A DNA stretch of 64,000 nucleotides from Bog-756 sp963837805. GTDB taxonomy: Bacteria > Actinomycetota > Acidimicrobiia > Acidimicrobiales > RAAP-2. Every line of letters begins with the position of its first letter. Within the stretch, counting starts at the first letter, position 1. The position numbers were made by a program, and so were the translations under genes. The notes under the pieces were generated by a model. That model saw nothing but the letters and a program-made list of their open reading frames with translations. It did no database searches and was not told where the DNA came from. The stretch lies in the NCBI GenBank assembly GCA_963837805.1, contig CAWIOU010000019.1, positions 1-64,000 on the forward strand, in the 5' to 3' direction. This document shows, in pieces, positions 1-11,155 of this stretch.

Positions 1-73
1 GTGATTAATAAAGCGCCACAGTAAACAGCAGCACCATCCATACTCATTGCGCACTCAGTCATTGAACCTTCGA

Positions 74-90
74 GCGTCCGGACCGGACGC
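74..90. other. Perfect inverted repeat upstream of the first gene
   Basis: GCGTCCGG, one base, then CCGGACGC forms a 17-base near-palindrome about 105 bases before the first start codon. It has no T-tract, so it is either the stem of an upstream gene's terminator or an operator. Nothing else is recognisable in bases 1-195 beyond the ribosome binding site of the next gene. Confidence 0.4.
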
Positions 91-195
91 AGACGCACAC
101 GCCGACTACCCCACTCCGAGGGCCGGAGACCGGCGGGCCGTCACCCGGCAGTACCAGTAATGACAGAGGAAGCAGTGACAACAGGAGGCTGTGGC

Positions 196-912
196 ATGAC
201 CGGACAGATGGCAGGTCCAAGTATCTTCTCCCTCGAATTGGTCGGACTCGTGATCGGGGTCTCGATGATCGTGGGGGCCGTCGATCTGATCCGGAAACCG
301 GGGTGGGCCTGGAAACGGGCCGAGGAGAGCAAGGCCGCGTACCTCGTCCTCGTCCTGCTCCTGCCGCTGGTCGGGTTGGGCATGTACCTCTACTCCGCCC
401 GGCCCAAGGTGGCCCCGATCGCCGCCGCCGGGCGGGCGGCCAGCCTTCCCTTCGAACGCTTCGGCGAGGATGCCGACCACAAGCACCGGGAGGAGCAGCG
501 CGAGGACGGTTGGCCGGCCGGGACGGTCGCCCCTCCCATCGGGTTCGGCAGCTTCGGCGCCACCACGGTCAGCAACGGCCAGATCCTGTTGGTGGAGGCC
601 CCGCGGGCGCTGACGGCGTCGGACGACGGTCCCGAGCCGGACCGCCCCGAGCCCGTCGAGGTCAGCGGCACTTTCTTCAGCACCGGGAGCGTGGCCACCC
701 GGACACTCCGGTCGCCGGTCGGGCTGGCCCGTACCTACCGTCCCAAGCAGCGGACCAGCCTGGCCGTGCCCGAGGAGACCCGGGCGACGGTCCCCGCCGG
801 GTGGAAGGCGGATCCCACCGGCCGGCACCAGTTCCGCTACTGGGACGGGCTCCAGTGGACCGAGAACGTGGCCGACGCCGGTGAGCAGTCGAGGGACTCG
901 GTCAGCGCCTAG
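196..912 (+). CDS. DUF2510 membrane protein with phospholipase-D-nuclease-like N-terminal segment
   Basis: The predicted 238-residue protein has two hydrophobic segments near its N-terminus (about residues 10-30 and 45-65). A long polar linker follows. The C-terminus has the DUF2510 pattern of Gly-Trp, Asp-Pro, Arg-Tyr-Trp-Asp-Gly and Trp-Thr. The start at 196 is chosen because AGGAGG at 183-188 sits seven bases before it; an in-frame ATG at 160 has no such site. DUF2510 is an actinobacterial domain usually found on membrane-anchored proteins of unknown role. The gene faces holA convergently, with 25 bases between them. No enzymatic residues are visible, so only a membrane-associated role can be proposed. 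Confidence 0.7.
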   Translation: MTGQMAGPSIFSLELVGLVIGVSMIVGAVDLIRKPGWAWKRAEESKAAYLVLVLLLPLVGLGMYLYSARPKVAPIAAAGRAASLPFERFGEDADHKHREEQREDGWPAGTVAPPIGFGSFGATTVSNGQILLVEAPRALTASDDGPEPDRPEPVEVSGTFFSTGSVATRTLRSPVGLARTYRPKQRTSLAVPEETRATVPAGWKADPTGRHQFRYWDGLQWTENVADAGEQSRDSVSA

Positions 913-937
913 CTGTTCTACTCCCGAGCCATTCGGC

Positions 938-1972
938 CTACCGGGTCCGGGTGACCAGTCGGCTCAACCGGGCCACCAGCACCTCGAGCACGACCTCGCC
1001 GGGCAGGAGGGTGGTGCCCCGGAGCTCCACGTCCGCGGCGGCCAGGAGCTGGATGGCCCGCCCGATCCGGGCCGTCCCGAGGCGCCGAGTCTGGGCCAGG
1101 GCCTTCTTGGCCGGGTAGGCGCTGCGCAGGCCGAGGATCTGGGCCGCCTCCTCGGCCGAGATGCCACCGGCACCGTCCAGCCGGAGGATCTGGCGGTAGT
1201 GGCGGTGGAGATTGGCCATCACCACCAGCGGGTGGGAGTCACCCGCCCCCAGCATGCGGCGGAGCACGTGCAGGGCCTGGGCCGTGTCGCCGCTGTCGAT
1301 GGCGTCGGTGAGGTCCCAGGGGGCGAGCGATCCGGCCTCGCCCAGGAAGGGCTCGAGGTCGGCCACGGCGACCGTGGCCCCGGCCCCGTAGGCGGAGGCC
1401 AGGGTCTCGAGCAGGCCCTCGAGGCGGCCCACGTCGCCGCCCAGATGCTCGGACAGGCGGGCCACCGCCGGACCGTCGAGCCGGACCGGCGCCCCCGACA
1501 GGTGGTCGGCCAGCCACTGGGACCGGGCCTTGGTGCCCCGTCCGACGGTCGAGTCGACCACGGCCCCGACCGTGCCGACCACCTTGGTCAGGGACTGGGG
1601 GACGGTCCCGCCCCCGCCCACCAGGATCAGGGCCGTGGTCGGCAACGGGTCCTCGAGGTAGGCGGCCAGGCGCTTGGCATCGGAGGCGTTGAGCTGTCCG
1701 GCTTCGCGCACCACCACGATCCGGCGTTCGACCAGGAAGGGAGGGGTCGTGCAGGCGTCGATGACCGCCCCCACGTCGAACTGGTCCGCCCCGGGTCCTC
1801 CGAACTCCTCGACCATCAGCGACGGATCCCCACCGTCCACCAGCTGATCGCAGAGGGTATGGGCGGCCTGAGCGGTGAGGGACGGGTCGTCCCCCTTGAC
1901 CAGGTAGACCGGACGTGCCGCCGCCGCCGGGGGCGCCGACGCGACGGCCTCGGCCAGGCGGGCCGCGCTCAC
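938..1972 (-). CDS. holA: DNA polymerase III delta subunit
   Basis: The predicted 344-residue protein matches the actinobacterial HolA family in length and layout. An N-terminal P-loop-like fold opens with VYLVKGDDPSL, and a helical collar region includes LEDPLPTTALILVGGGG. The C-terminal domain contains ILRLDGAGGIS and LRSAYPAKKAL, features typical of HolA. Delta opens the beta sliding clamp within the clamp-loader complex so it can be placed on primed DNA. The gene lies immediately downstream of the folP2-like gene with only ten bases between, so the two are probably co-transcribed. Confidence 0.92.
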   Translation of the reverse strand: MSAARLAEAVASAPPAAAARPVYLVKGDDPSLTAQAAHTLCDQLVDGGDPSLMVEEFGGPGADQFDVGAVIDACTTPPFLVERRIVVVREAGQLNASDAKRLAAYLEDPLPTTALILVGGGGTVPQSLTKVVGTVGAVVDSTVGRGTKARSQWLADHLSGAPVRLDGPAVARLSEHLGGDVGRLEGLLETLASAYGAGATVAVADLEPFLGEAGSLAPWDLTDAIDSGDTAQALHVLRRMLGAGDSHPLVVMANLHRHYRQILRLDGAGGISAEEAAQILGLRSAYPAKKALAQTRRLGTARIGRAIQLLAAADVELRGTTLLPGEVVLEVLVARLSRLVTRTR

Positions 1973-1982
1973 CGGCCGCTCC

Positions 1983-2855
1983 TCACGACGGCACCGCCGG
2001 GGCGACGGGGACCTGCCGGGCGGCGTTGACCGCGGCCATGACCGAGCACACCTGGCGGTGGGCGGCCACGTCGTGCACCCGCATGATCCGGCACCCGAGG
2101 GCGGCGCCGAGGGCGGTGGCCGCCATGGAGGCCGCCGACCGCTCGTCGATCCCGAGGTCGAGCACCTTCCCGAGGAACGTCTTGTTCGAGGCCGACAGCA
2201 ACAGCGGATAGCCGAGCCCGGCGAGCCGGTCCGAGGCCCGCAGGAGGGTCAGCGACTGCTCGGCCGTCTTGCCCAGGTCGAGGCCGGCGTCGACGATGAC
2301 CCGGTCCGGAGTGATCCCGGCGGCCTGCGCCCACGCCCCGCGCTCGACCAGGAACGAGGAGACCGACTCGACCACGTCGTCGTAGACGGGATCGGGATCG
2401 GGGATGCGGGGCCCGAGCCGGATGTGGGTGGCCACCACCGTGGCCCCGGCGGCGGCGGCGGCGGGGAGGTACCCCGGATCGGCGAAGCCGCTGATGTCGT
2501 TGCCGACCACGGCGCCGGCGGCATAGGCCTCGGCCGCCACCGTGGCCCGCCAGGTGTCGGCCGAGAGCGGGATGTCGAAGCGGGCCCGGAGGGCGGCGAC
2601 GGCCGGAACCACCCGGTCGAGCTCCTCGTCCTCACCGACCGCCGGACCGGGCCCGGCCTTCACCCCGCCCACGTCGAGCAGATCGGCACCGTCCTCCACC
2701 AGCCGCTCGGCCCGCCGGAGGAGCTCGTCGAGGGCGTAGGTGGCTCCCTGGTCGTAGAAGGAGTCGGGGGTGCGGTTGAGAATGCCCATCACCAGGGCCC
2801 GGTCGCCGATGTCGAAGGTCCGGTCGCCGAGGGTCAGGACGGTCGCGTGCACCAC
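1983..2855 (-). CDS. folP2: Dihydropteroate synthase homolog, FolP2 type
   Basis: The 290-residue TIM-barrel protein carries MGILNRTPDSFYD near the N-terminus and DVGGVKAGPG where canonical enzymes have DIGGESTRPG. The NRTPDSF and GGVKAGPG variants match the mycobacterial FolP2 (Rv1207) subgroup as I remember it. That paralog has been reported to lack dihydropteroate synthase activity, so the assignment to folate synthesis is uncertain. The start is GTG at 2855. It sits between a thioredoxin-TPR gene upstream (32-base gap) and holA downstream, all on the same strand. Confidence 0.85.
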   Translation of the reverse strand: MVHATVLTLGDRTFDIGDRALVMGILNRTPDSFYDQGATYALDELLRRAERLVEDGADLLDVGGVKAGPGPAVGEDEELDRVVPAVAALRARFDIPLSADTWRATVAAEAYAAGAVVGNDISGFADPGYLPAAAAAGATVVATHIRLGPRIPDPDPVYDDVVESVSSFLVERGAWAQAAGITPDRVIVDAGLDLGKTAEQSLTLLRASDRLAGLGYPLLLSASNKTFLGKVLDLGIDERSAASMAATALGAALGCRIMRVHDVAAHRQVCSVMAAVNAARQVPVAPAVPS

Positions 2856-2887
2856 GGTGACGCTATCCGCCGGTTACGGCCGGGGGT

Positions 2888-3613
2888 TCAGAACAGGCGG
2901 GAGGCCAGTTCCTTGCGGTACCCGGTGGCCCGCGGGTCGTCGGGCCCGAGGGTCTCCAACAGGTCGAGGAACTCCTGGCGGGCGTCGGGGTCGTCACGGA
3001 CCCGGTCGAGGAGGCCGCTCAGGAGGTCGTCGACGTTCACCCGGTCGACGTCGACCTGTTGGGTGGCGAGCCTGGCCTCGGCGAGGAGCCGTCTCGTCTC
3101 CGGCGTCTCGGGGATGCGGCCAAGCAGGGCGATGGCCTCCTCCTGTCCCCCTCCGGCGATCAACATGGCGGCCAGCGCCTCGATGGCCCCCGGATGATCG
3201 GGCTGGAGCTCGAGCGCCCTGCGCAACGGCTCCTCCGATCCGGCCCGCACCCCCTCGTCGACCAGGAGGTCGGCCTCGGACGGGGTGGGCGTCAGCCGGG
3301 CCACGAATTCGGCCACCGCCGCCTCGGGCTGGGCGCCGATGAAGGCGTCGACGACCTTGCCGTCCCGGATGGCGAAGACGGCCGGGATCGACTGCACCTG
3401 GAAGCTGGCCGAGATGGCCGGATTTTCGTCGACATTGACCTTGACCAGGGCAACCGCCCCTTCCGTGGCATCGACCACCTTTTCGATGACCGGCCCGAGG
3501 GTCCGGCACGGGCCGCACCAGGGAGCCCACAGGTCGACGACCACCGGGAGCTCCGAGGAGCGGCGGAGAACCTCGTCTTCGAACGTTGCATCGGTCACCT
3601 CGAGCATCGTCAT
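2888..3613 (-). CDS. Thioredoxin-TPR protein (YbbN/CnoX-like co-chaperone)
   Basis: The predicted 241-residue protein has an N-terminal thioredoxin fold with WCGPC at residues 32-36 and the cis-proline segment QSIPAVFAIRDG. A C-terminal half rich in Ala/Leu helices looks like the TPR-type extension of YbbN/CnoX proteins. Such proteins protect substrates from oxidative aggregation and pass them to chaperones. Here the CxxC is complete, so disulfide exchange is also possible. The reading frame stays open far upstream to 4648, but that part is antisense to the phosphotransferase gene. ATG at 3613 or 3607 starts the thioredoxin domain, with no strong ribosome binding site. Confidence 0.88.
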   Translation of the reverse strand: MTMLEVTDATFEDEVLRRSSELPVVVDLWAPWCGPCRTLGPVIEKVVDATEGAVALVKVNVDENPAISASFQVQSIPAVFAIRDGKVVDAFIGAQPEAAVAEFVARLTPTPSEADLLVDEGVRAGSEEPLRRALELQPDHPGAIEALAAMLIAGGGQEEAIALLGRIPETPETRRLLAEARLATQQVDVDRVNVDDLLSGLLDRVRDDPDARQEFLDLLETLGPDDPRATGYRKELASRLF

Positions 3614-3697
3614 CACGATACCGGGAGACGTATCCCGACCGGGCACAACGGAGGTCTGCTCCGGTCCCCGACCCCAGGGCGGGTAGCGTCGTAAGGC

Positions 3698-4759
3698 ATG
3701 ACGGCAGGGTCTTCGGACACGGATGTCGATATCGAGGGCATCGACCGCGAAGCGGTCACCGGGTGGATGAGCGCGGCGGTGGCCGGGTCGGAACCGCCCT
3801 TCACCTTCGAGCTGATCGCCGGCGGTCGGTCCAACCTGACCTACCGGGTCACCGACGGGGCCGGCCACGCGTTCGCCCTGCGCCGGCCGCCGGTCAGCCA
3901 CGTCCTCCCCACCGCGCACGACATGAAACGCGAGTACACGGTGATCAGCGCGCTGGGAGGCACCGGGGTCCCCGTCCCCCGGACCCTCGGTCTGTGCACC
4001 GACGACACGGTGAACGGCGCCCCCTTCTACGTGATGTCCTTCGTCGAGGGTCACATCGTGCGCGACGAGCGGGCCGCCGGACAGCTCTCCGAAGCGGCCC
4101 GGTCTCGGGCCGGTGAGTCCCTCATCGACACCCTGGCCAAACTCCACGCCGTCGACATCGACCAGGTCGGCCTCGGGGACTTCGCCCGCCGCGACGGCTA
4201 CATCGAGCGCCAGCTCAAGCGCTGGCACGGTCAGTTCACCCAGTCGACCGTGGACGGCCGGCCGGGACCGGCCGTCGTCGATCGCGTCCACCAGCTCCTG
4301 GCCGCCCGCATCCCCGAGCAGCAGGGTGTGGTCATCGTCCACGGTGACTACCGCCTGGACAACACCGTGCTCGACGACGACGGCAACGTGGCCGCCATCC
4401 TGGATTGGGAGATCTGCACACTGGGCGACCCGCTGGCCGATCTCGGCCTGCTGCTGGTCTACTGGACCGAGCCCGGGGACGGCGATCCGGCGCTCGTCGG
4501 GGTCGCCCCCACCGCCGTCCCCGGATTCTCCACCCGGGCCGACCTCATGGCCCGGTACGCCCGGCTGACGGGGCGGGATGTGTCGGAGATCGCCTACTAC
4601 CGGGCGTTCGGCTTCTGGAAGCTGGCCTGCATCCTCCAAGGCGTGCATGCGCGCTACGCCGGAGGGGCGGCGGCCGGCGACCGATCCGGAGCCGACCAGT
4701 TCGCGGCCACCGTCGGTCGGCTGGGCGAACGGGCGCTGGCCGAAGTGGAGTCACTGTGA
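3698..4759 (+). CDS. Phosphotransferase family protein (APH/ACAD10-like kinase fold)
   Basis: The 353-residue protein has the aminoglycoside-phosphotransferase fold. GGRSNLTYRV is the nucleotide loop, VIVHGDYRLDNTVL holds the catalytic Asp and metal-binding Asn, and ILDWEICTLGDPLADLG holds the metal-binding Asp. This subgroup is common in actinobacteria next to acyl-CoA dehydrogenase and F420 genes. It resembles the kinase half of ACAD10/11, which phosphorylates hydroxyacyl-CoA intermediates. No dehydrogenase is adjacent, so the substrate is unknown. Its stop codon overlaps the GTG start of the next gene (GTGA), which implies translational coupling. Confidence 0.85.
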   Translation: MTAGSSDTDVDIEGIDREAVTGWMSAAVAGSEPPFTFELIAGGRSNLTYRVTDGAGHAFALRRPPVSHVLPTAHDMKREYTVISALGGTGVPVPRTLGLCTDDTVNGAPFYVMSFVEGHIVRDERAAGQLSEAARSRAGESLIDTLAKLHAVDIDQVGLGDFARRDGYIERQLKRWHGQFTQSTVDGRPGPAVVDRVHQLLAARIPEQQGVVIVHGDYRLDNTVLDDDGNVAAILDWEICTLGDPLADLGLLLVYWTEPGDGDPALVGVAPTAVPGFSTRADLMARYARLTGRDVSEIAYYRAFGFWKLACILQGVHARYAGGAAAGDRSGADQFAATVGRLGERALAEVESL

Positions 4760-5664
4760 ACGACCACGACCCCTCGACGCTCTACCGGATGGATCCACAG
4801 TGGGGGGAGCCGGTCGGCGACCGGCTCGACCGCCCGGTGATGGTGATCGGCCTCGAAGGCTGGGTCGACGCCGGGCTGGGGGCGTCGGCGGCCATCGCCC
4901 AGCTCCTCGAATCCTCGCCCACCACCGCGGTGGCCGAATTCGACACCGAGCTGCTCATCGACCAACGGGCCCGCCGACCCATCGCCCGTCTGGAGGACGG
5001 CGTGACCACCGAGCTCACCTGGCCGGCCATCACCATCGTGGCCGGCAAGGACCGGGTGGGCGCCGACATCCTCTACCTGACCGGTCCCGAACCGGACTTC
5101 CGGTGGCCCACCTTCATCAAGGCCGTGGTGGCACTGGCCAAGGGATTGCAGGTGCGGACGGTCGTCGGGCTGGGTGCGTTCCCGGCGCCGACTCCCCACA
5201 CCCGACCGGTCCGGCTGGCTTCGACCGTTCCGCCCCAGTCGGTGGATCTGGCCGGGCGGGTGGGCACCGTGCACGGGACCCTCGAGGTGCCCGCCGGCGT
5301 CCAGGCCGCCCTCGAGGTGTCGCTGGGATCGGCGGGGATACCGGTGATCGGCCTGTGGGCCCGGGTCCCCCACTACGTGTCGGCCATGCCCTACCCCGAG
5401 GCCAGCGCCGTCCTCATCGAGGGGCTGTGTGCCGTCACCGGCACCGTGCTCGACAGCTCGTCGCTGCGTGCCGCGGGCGAGGCCTCACGTCGGCAGGTGG
5501 ACGAGCTCATCGGGGCCAACCCGGACCATCTGGAGATGGTCCGGCGCCTCGAGACCGCCCTCGACTCCGAAGAGGTCGACCCGGTCGGACTCGACGTCGA
5601 CGTGCCCAGCGGGGACGAGATCGCAGCCGAGCTCGAGCAGTTCCTCAGAGGCGAAGGGCACTGA
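4756..5664 (+). CDS. PAC2 family protein
   Basis: The predicted 302-residue protein has the PAC2 signature: VMVIGLEGWVDAG near the start, a central TVVGLGAFPAPTPHTRP, and GLWARVPHYVSAMPYPEA. PAC2 proteins are named after proteasome assembly chaperone 2. In actinobacteria they are often encoded near proteasome or carboxylate-amine ligase genes, but their bacterial role is not established. The GTG at 4756 is chosen because it overlaps the preceding stop codon by four bases. The last 20 bases overlap the convergent DUF1707 gene. Confidence 0.87.
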   Translation: MNDHDPSTLYRMDPQWGEPVGDRLDRPVMVIGLEGWVDAGLGASAAIAQLLESSPTTAVAEFDTELLIDQRARRPIARLEDGVTTELTWPAITIVAGKDRVGADILYLTGPEPDFRWPTFIKAVVALAKGLQVRTVVGLGAFPAPTPHTRPVRLASTVPPQSVDLAGRVGTVHGTLEVPAGVQAALEVSLGSAGIPVIGLWARVPHYVSAMPYPEASAVLIEGLCAVTGTVLDSSSLRAAGEASRRQVDELIGANPDHLEMVRRLETALDSEEVDPVGLDVDVPSGDEIAAELEQFLRGEGH

Positions 5665-6235
5665 GGGACCGGATCACCGCCGGGGCCAGCGATCCCGGGT
5701 TGTGACTCCGGGTCACGTGCTCGGCGTAGATGGTGAACAGGACCATCAGTCCGACCACCACCACCAGCACCAGCCCGAGCACCATCCACGGACTCCTCCG
5801 GCGGCGGTCGCCGAGGGCCATCACCGGGTTCGGACCGGCCACCGGGCCCGGGCGCCGGGCGCCCTTGGTCGGTGTAGCCGCCGCGACGGTGAAGACGGGA
5901 AGCTCGGTGACGATCTGCCGCATCTCGTCGATGCTGGTCGCCGAGGCCAACTCGCCCAGCCTGACCTCGTATTCGTCGGTGCTCAGCAGGCCGCGTTCGG
6001 CGGCGTGGTCGAGCAGCAACCCGTAGCGGTTGCGATCCTCGTCGCTGACCCCGACCGGCTCCTCCCGGGACGGAGCGGGGTCCGCCGATCCGTTGGCCTG
6101 TCCGACGAACCCGGCCAGCGTGGCGTCCAGATCGTCCTGCCCGCCCAATTCGGGAACCGGCAACGCCCCCCAGTCGGTCGATGCCGGGAGCGGGTCGATC
6201 GGCCACGGGCGACCGTCGGCGGCGTCATCGGTCAC
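5645..6235 (-). CDS. DUF1707 membrane protein
   Basis: The 196-residue protein contains a DUF1707 module at about residues 60-115. It reads as RNRYGLLLDHAAERGLLSTDEYEVRL followed by the ATSIDEMRQIVTELP segment, here given in parts. One transmembrane helix lies near residue 155 (MVLGLVLVVVVGLMVLF). DUF1707 is a short actinobacterial helical domain usually tied to single-pass membrane proteins. The start is GTG at 6235, divergent from the F420-dependent oxidoreductase gene with 91 bases between. Its 3' end overlaps the PAC2 gene on the opposite strand. Confidence 0.78.
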   Translation of the reverse strand: MTDDAADGRPWPIDPLPASTDWGALPVPELGGQDDLDATLAGFVGQANGSADPAPSREEPVGVSDEDRNRYGLLLDHAAERGLLSTDEYEVRLGELASATSIDEMRQIVTELPVFTVAAATPTKGARRPGPVAGPNPVMALGDRRRRSPWMVLGLVLVVVVGLMVLFTIYAEHVTRSHNPGSLAPAVIRSLSALRL

Positions 6236-6326
6236 CCCTGAATTGTGGGCCGGAGGACCCGGCTACGCAACTGATTCGGCGGGCCCGATGGTGGGTGGGG
6301 CGTCGGCCACCGGGATACCGTGGTCC

Positions 6327-7331
6327 ATGGACGTCGACGGCGGCATCGGGTTCGATCCGAGCGGGGTGGTCGAATCGGCCCGGTTGGCCGAGCGGGTCGG
6401 CTACGACGGCATCTGGTCGGCCGAAGTCACCCACGATCCCTTCTTCCCGCTGGTCCTGGCGGCCGAGCACACCGAACGGATCATGCTCGGCACCGGAATC
6501 GCCGTGGCCTTCGCCCGCAATCCGATGAACCTGGCCATGATGGCCAACGATCTCCAGACACTGTCGAAGGGCCGGTTCATGCTCGGCCTCGGGTCCCAGA
6601 TCAAGCCCCACATCGAGAAGCGGTTCTCCATGCCGTGGTCCCATCCCGCCCCCCGGATGCGCGAACTGATCCTGGCCGTCCGGGCCATCTGGGCCAGCTG
6701 GGCGGACGGGAGCAGGCTGGCCTTCCGGGGTGCGTTCTACCGCCATACCCTCATGACCCCGATGTTCGATCCGGGGCCCAATGCCTACGGCAACCCCCGG
6801 ATCTTCCTGGCCGCCGTCGGGGAGAAGATGACCGAGGTGGCCGGGGAGGTGGCCGACGGCATGCTGGCCCACGGCTTCACCACCGAGCGCTACCTCCGCG
6901 AGGTGACCGTCCCCGCCCTGGAGCACGGCCTGGCCGCCTCCGGACGGGTCCGCTCCGACGTGCAGATCTCCTACCCGGGCATGGTGGTCACCGGCGCCGA
7001 CGAGGCCGGGTTCGCGGCGGCGGCCAAGGCGGTCAAGACCCAGCTCGCCTTCTACGGGTCGACCCCGGCCTACCGGCCGGTGCTGGAGCTGCACGGCTGG
7101 GGCGATCTGCAGACCGAGCTCAACACCCTGTCCAAGCGCGGGTCGTGGGAGGCGATGGCCGATCTCGTCGACGACGAGATGCTCGCCACCTTCGCCGTGG
7201 TCGGCCCGATCGACGACATCGCCGGTCTCGTCCTCCAGCGGTTCGGGGGCCTCGTCGACCGGTTCAACTTCTACGCCCCCTATCCCATGGAGCCGGAACG
7301 GTGGGCCGAGGTCTTGACCGGCTTCCGCTAG
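6327..7331 (+). CDS. LLM-class F420-dependent oxidoreductase (TIGR03617-like)
   Basis: The predicted 334-residue luciferase-like monooxygenase-fold protein has the family landmarks. These are an N-terminal barrel strand with GYDGIWSAEVTHDPF, LGTGIAVAFARNP, the LSKGRFMLGLGSQIKPH segment, and a C-terminal SW-E region. Members use reduced coenzyme F420 or FMN to reduce or oxidise diverse substrates, and the substrate here cannot be told. The ATG at 6327 starts at the expected point of the fold; an upstream ATG at 6288 is possible. The 3' end faces leuS with 11 bases between. Confidence 0.86.
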   Translation: MDVDGGIGFDPSGVVESARLAERVGYDGIWSAEVTHDPFFPLVLAAEHTERIMLGTGIAVAFARNPMNLAMMANDLQTLSKGRFMLGLGSQIKPHIEKRFSMPWSHPAPRMRELILAVRAIWASWADGSRLAFRGAFYRHTLMTPMFDPGPNAYGNPRIFLAAVGEKMTEVAGEVADGMLAHGFTTERYLREVTVPALEHGLAASGRVRSDVQISYPGMVVTGADEAGFAAAAKAVKTQLAFYGSTPAYRPVLELHGWGDLQTELNTLSKRGSWEAMADLVDDEMLATFAVVGPIDDIAGLVLQRFGGLVDRFNFYAPYPMEPERWAEVLTGFR

Positions 7332-7342
7332 GCGCTCGGTGG

Positions 7343-9853
<2,511 letters not shown>

Positions 9854-9924
9854 GGATCACGATCGTACCGGGGGCGGGGCGGCCCCCCGGGTGCTGGTCC
9901 CGGTGCGGCCGGTCCGGCCGAGGG

Positions 9925-11019
9925 TCAGACCCGGTGGGCGATCCCCGACAGGGCGCTCCCGACCTTGGCGATGGTGCCGCCGATGGCGGAGAACATCCGG
10001 TGCAGGTCGGTCGTGCTCGACGCCGGCGGAACGGTGATCGAGACCGGCTCGCCGTAGTGAGACAGGCCGACGGTGACCGTCACCTGCGACGAGGCCACTG
10101 AACCACCCGGGTTCCGGGCCGAAGCGCCGGTGGAGCCCAGCAGGCCGCCGACGGTGGCGTGACTCAGGTCCACCGACACCGAGATCCGGTGAATCAAGCC
10201 GTCGCTTCCCACCCACACCGTGACCGGAATGGTAGGGGCGCCCACGCGGGGCAACGCCTTGGCCACTGCCCGCATCGCCGCCGAGGGATGCCCGTGTTCG
10301 AGTCGGGCCACCACAGCGGCCACGGTGGCGGTAGTCCGGTATTCGGTGGCGGACTGGCCGTCGACCCGGGAGGTGCCGACCTCGGTCACCGGTCCGGTGA
10401 CCGACCGGAGGGCACCGAGCAGGTCCGAAGGATCGGACAGGGCTTGGAGCGGCAGTGACCCGACCGACGGCGAACCCTTGGTGGCGGATCCGGCCGGCAG
10501 CTCGAACCAGCTCTTCCCGCCGGTGAGCGCGGTCAGGCTCGGGACGTGCACGTAGACGCTCGACCGGTCGGAGACGACGGTGACGGAGTCGTCGGCGCCC
10601 CCGGTGAGCGCAGCCAGGGACGGAACCGACACGGTCATCTGCCCGACCTGGCGGGACAGGTCGACCGAGCCGGATCCCGACAGGAGGGTGTCCACCGAGC
10701 CGGGGGCGTTCCCGGTCACCGACAGGGTGAAGGCGGCACTGCGGGCCGAGGCCGAGTCGGCTGCCGCACTGGACAGCGCTCCCTTCGCCACTCCGGCATG
10801 CGACGCGGCGCCGGCGCCGCCGGAGCCCCCGCCGAACAGTCCGAAGGCGACTGCCGTGACGGCCACCACCGAGGCCAGGATGACGGCGAGCACCGTTCGG
10901 CCGTACCAGGGCGAGGGCGGCGTCGGCCCGGGCCGTGGACCGTCGGCCGTGGCCAGGGTACCGCCCGGGGGAGGGCCCGCGGGCACCATGGAGCCCTCGT
11001 AGCTGACCAAATCGCCCAT
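9925..11019 (-). CDS. Membrane-anchored extracytoplasmic protein, LppX/LprG-like in pattern
   Basis: The predicted 364-residue protein has a proline-rich cytoplasmic N-terminus and one transmembrane helix (about residues 45-65). A Ser/Ala-rich linker follows, then a beta-rich domain with alternating SVDLSRQVGQMTVSVPSL-type strands and the phrase VDGQSATEYRTT. The pattern resembles the actinobacterial LppX/LprG/LolA-like half-barrel that carries lipids, but no lipobox is present. The ATG at 11019 is chosen for a purine-rich GGAGAGAAGGGG at 11029-11040. The function cannot be named with certainty. Confidence 0.6.
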   Translation of the reverse strand: MGDLVSYEGSMVPAGPPPGGTLATADGPRPGPTPPSPWYGRTVLAVILASVVAVTAVAFGLFGGGSGGAGAASHAGVAKGALSSAAADSASARSAAFTLSVTGNAPGSVDTLLSGSGSVDLSRQVGQMTVSVPSLAALTGGADDSVTVVSDRSSVYVHVPSLTALTGGKSWFELPAGSATKGSPSVGSLPLQALSDPSDLLGALRSVTGPVTEVGTSRVDGQSATEYRTTATVAAVVARLEHGHPSAAMRAVAKALPRVGAPTIPVTVWVGSDGLIHRISVSVDLSHATVGGLLGSTGASARNPGGSVASSQVTVTVGLSHYGEPVSITVPPASSTTDLHRMFSAIGGTIAKVGSALSGIAHRV

Positions 11020-11155
11020 GTCGAACTGCCCCTTCTCTCCCCGGTTCCGGTGAGCCCCTCGGTCCATCCGGCTCGCCGGCTGCCCGCCGGCTCGGAGCGA
11101 GATAGTACCGACCATCCCGCCATTTGCATCGGCAGGGCTCCGGTCAGGTCACGGC

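Noticed and set aside
3614..4648. Long N-terminal extension of the thioredoxin frame
   Set aside because: It is antisense to the phosphotransferase gene, which has clear kinase motifs; the thioredoxin domain starts at 3613.
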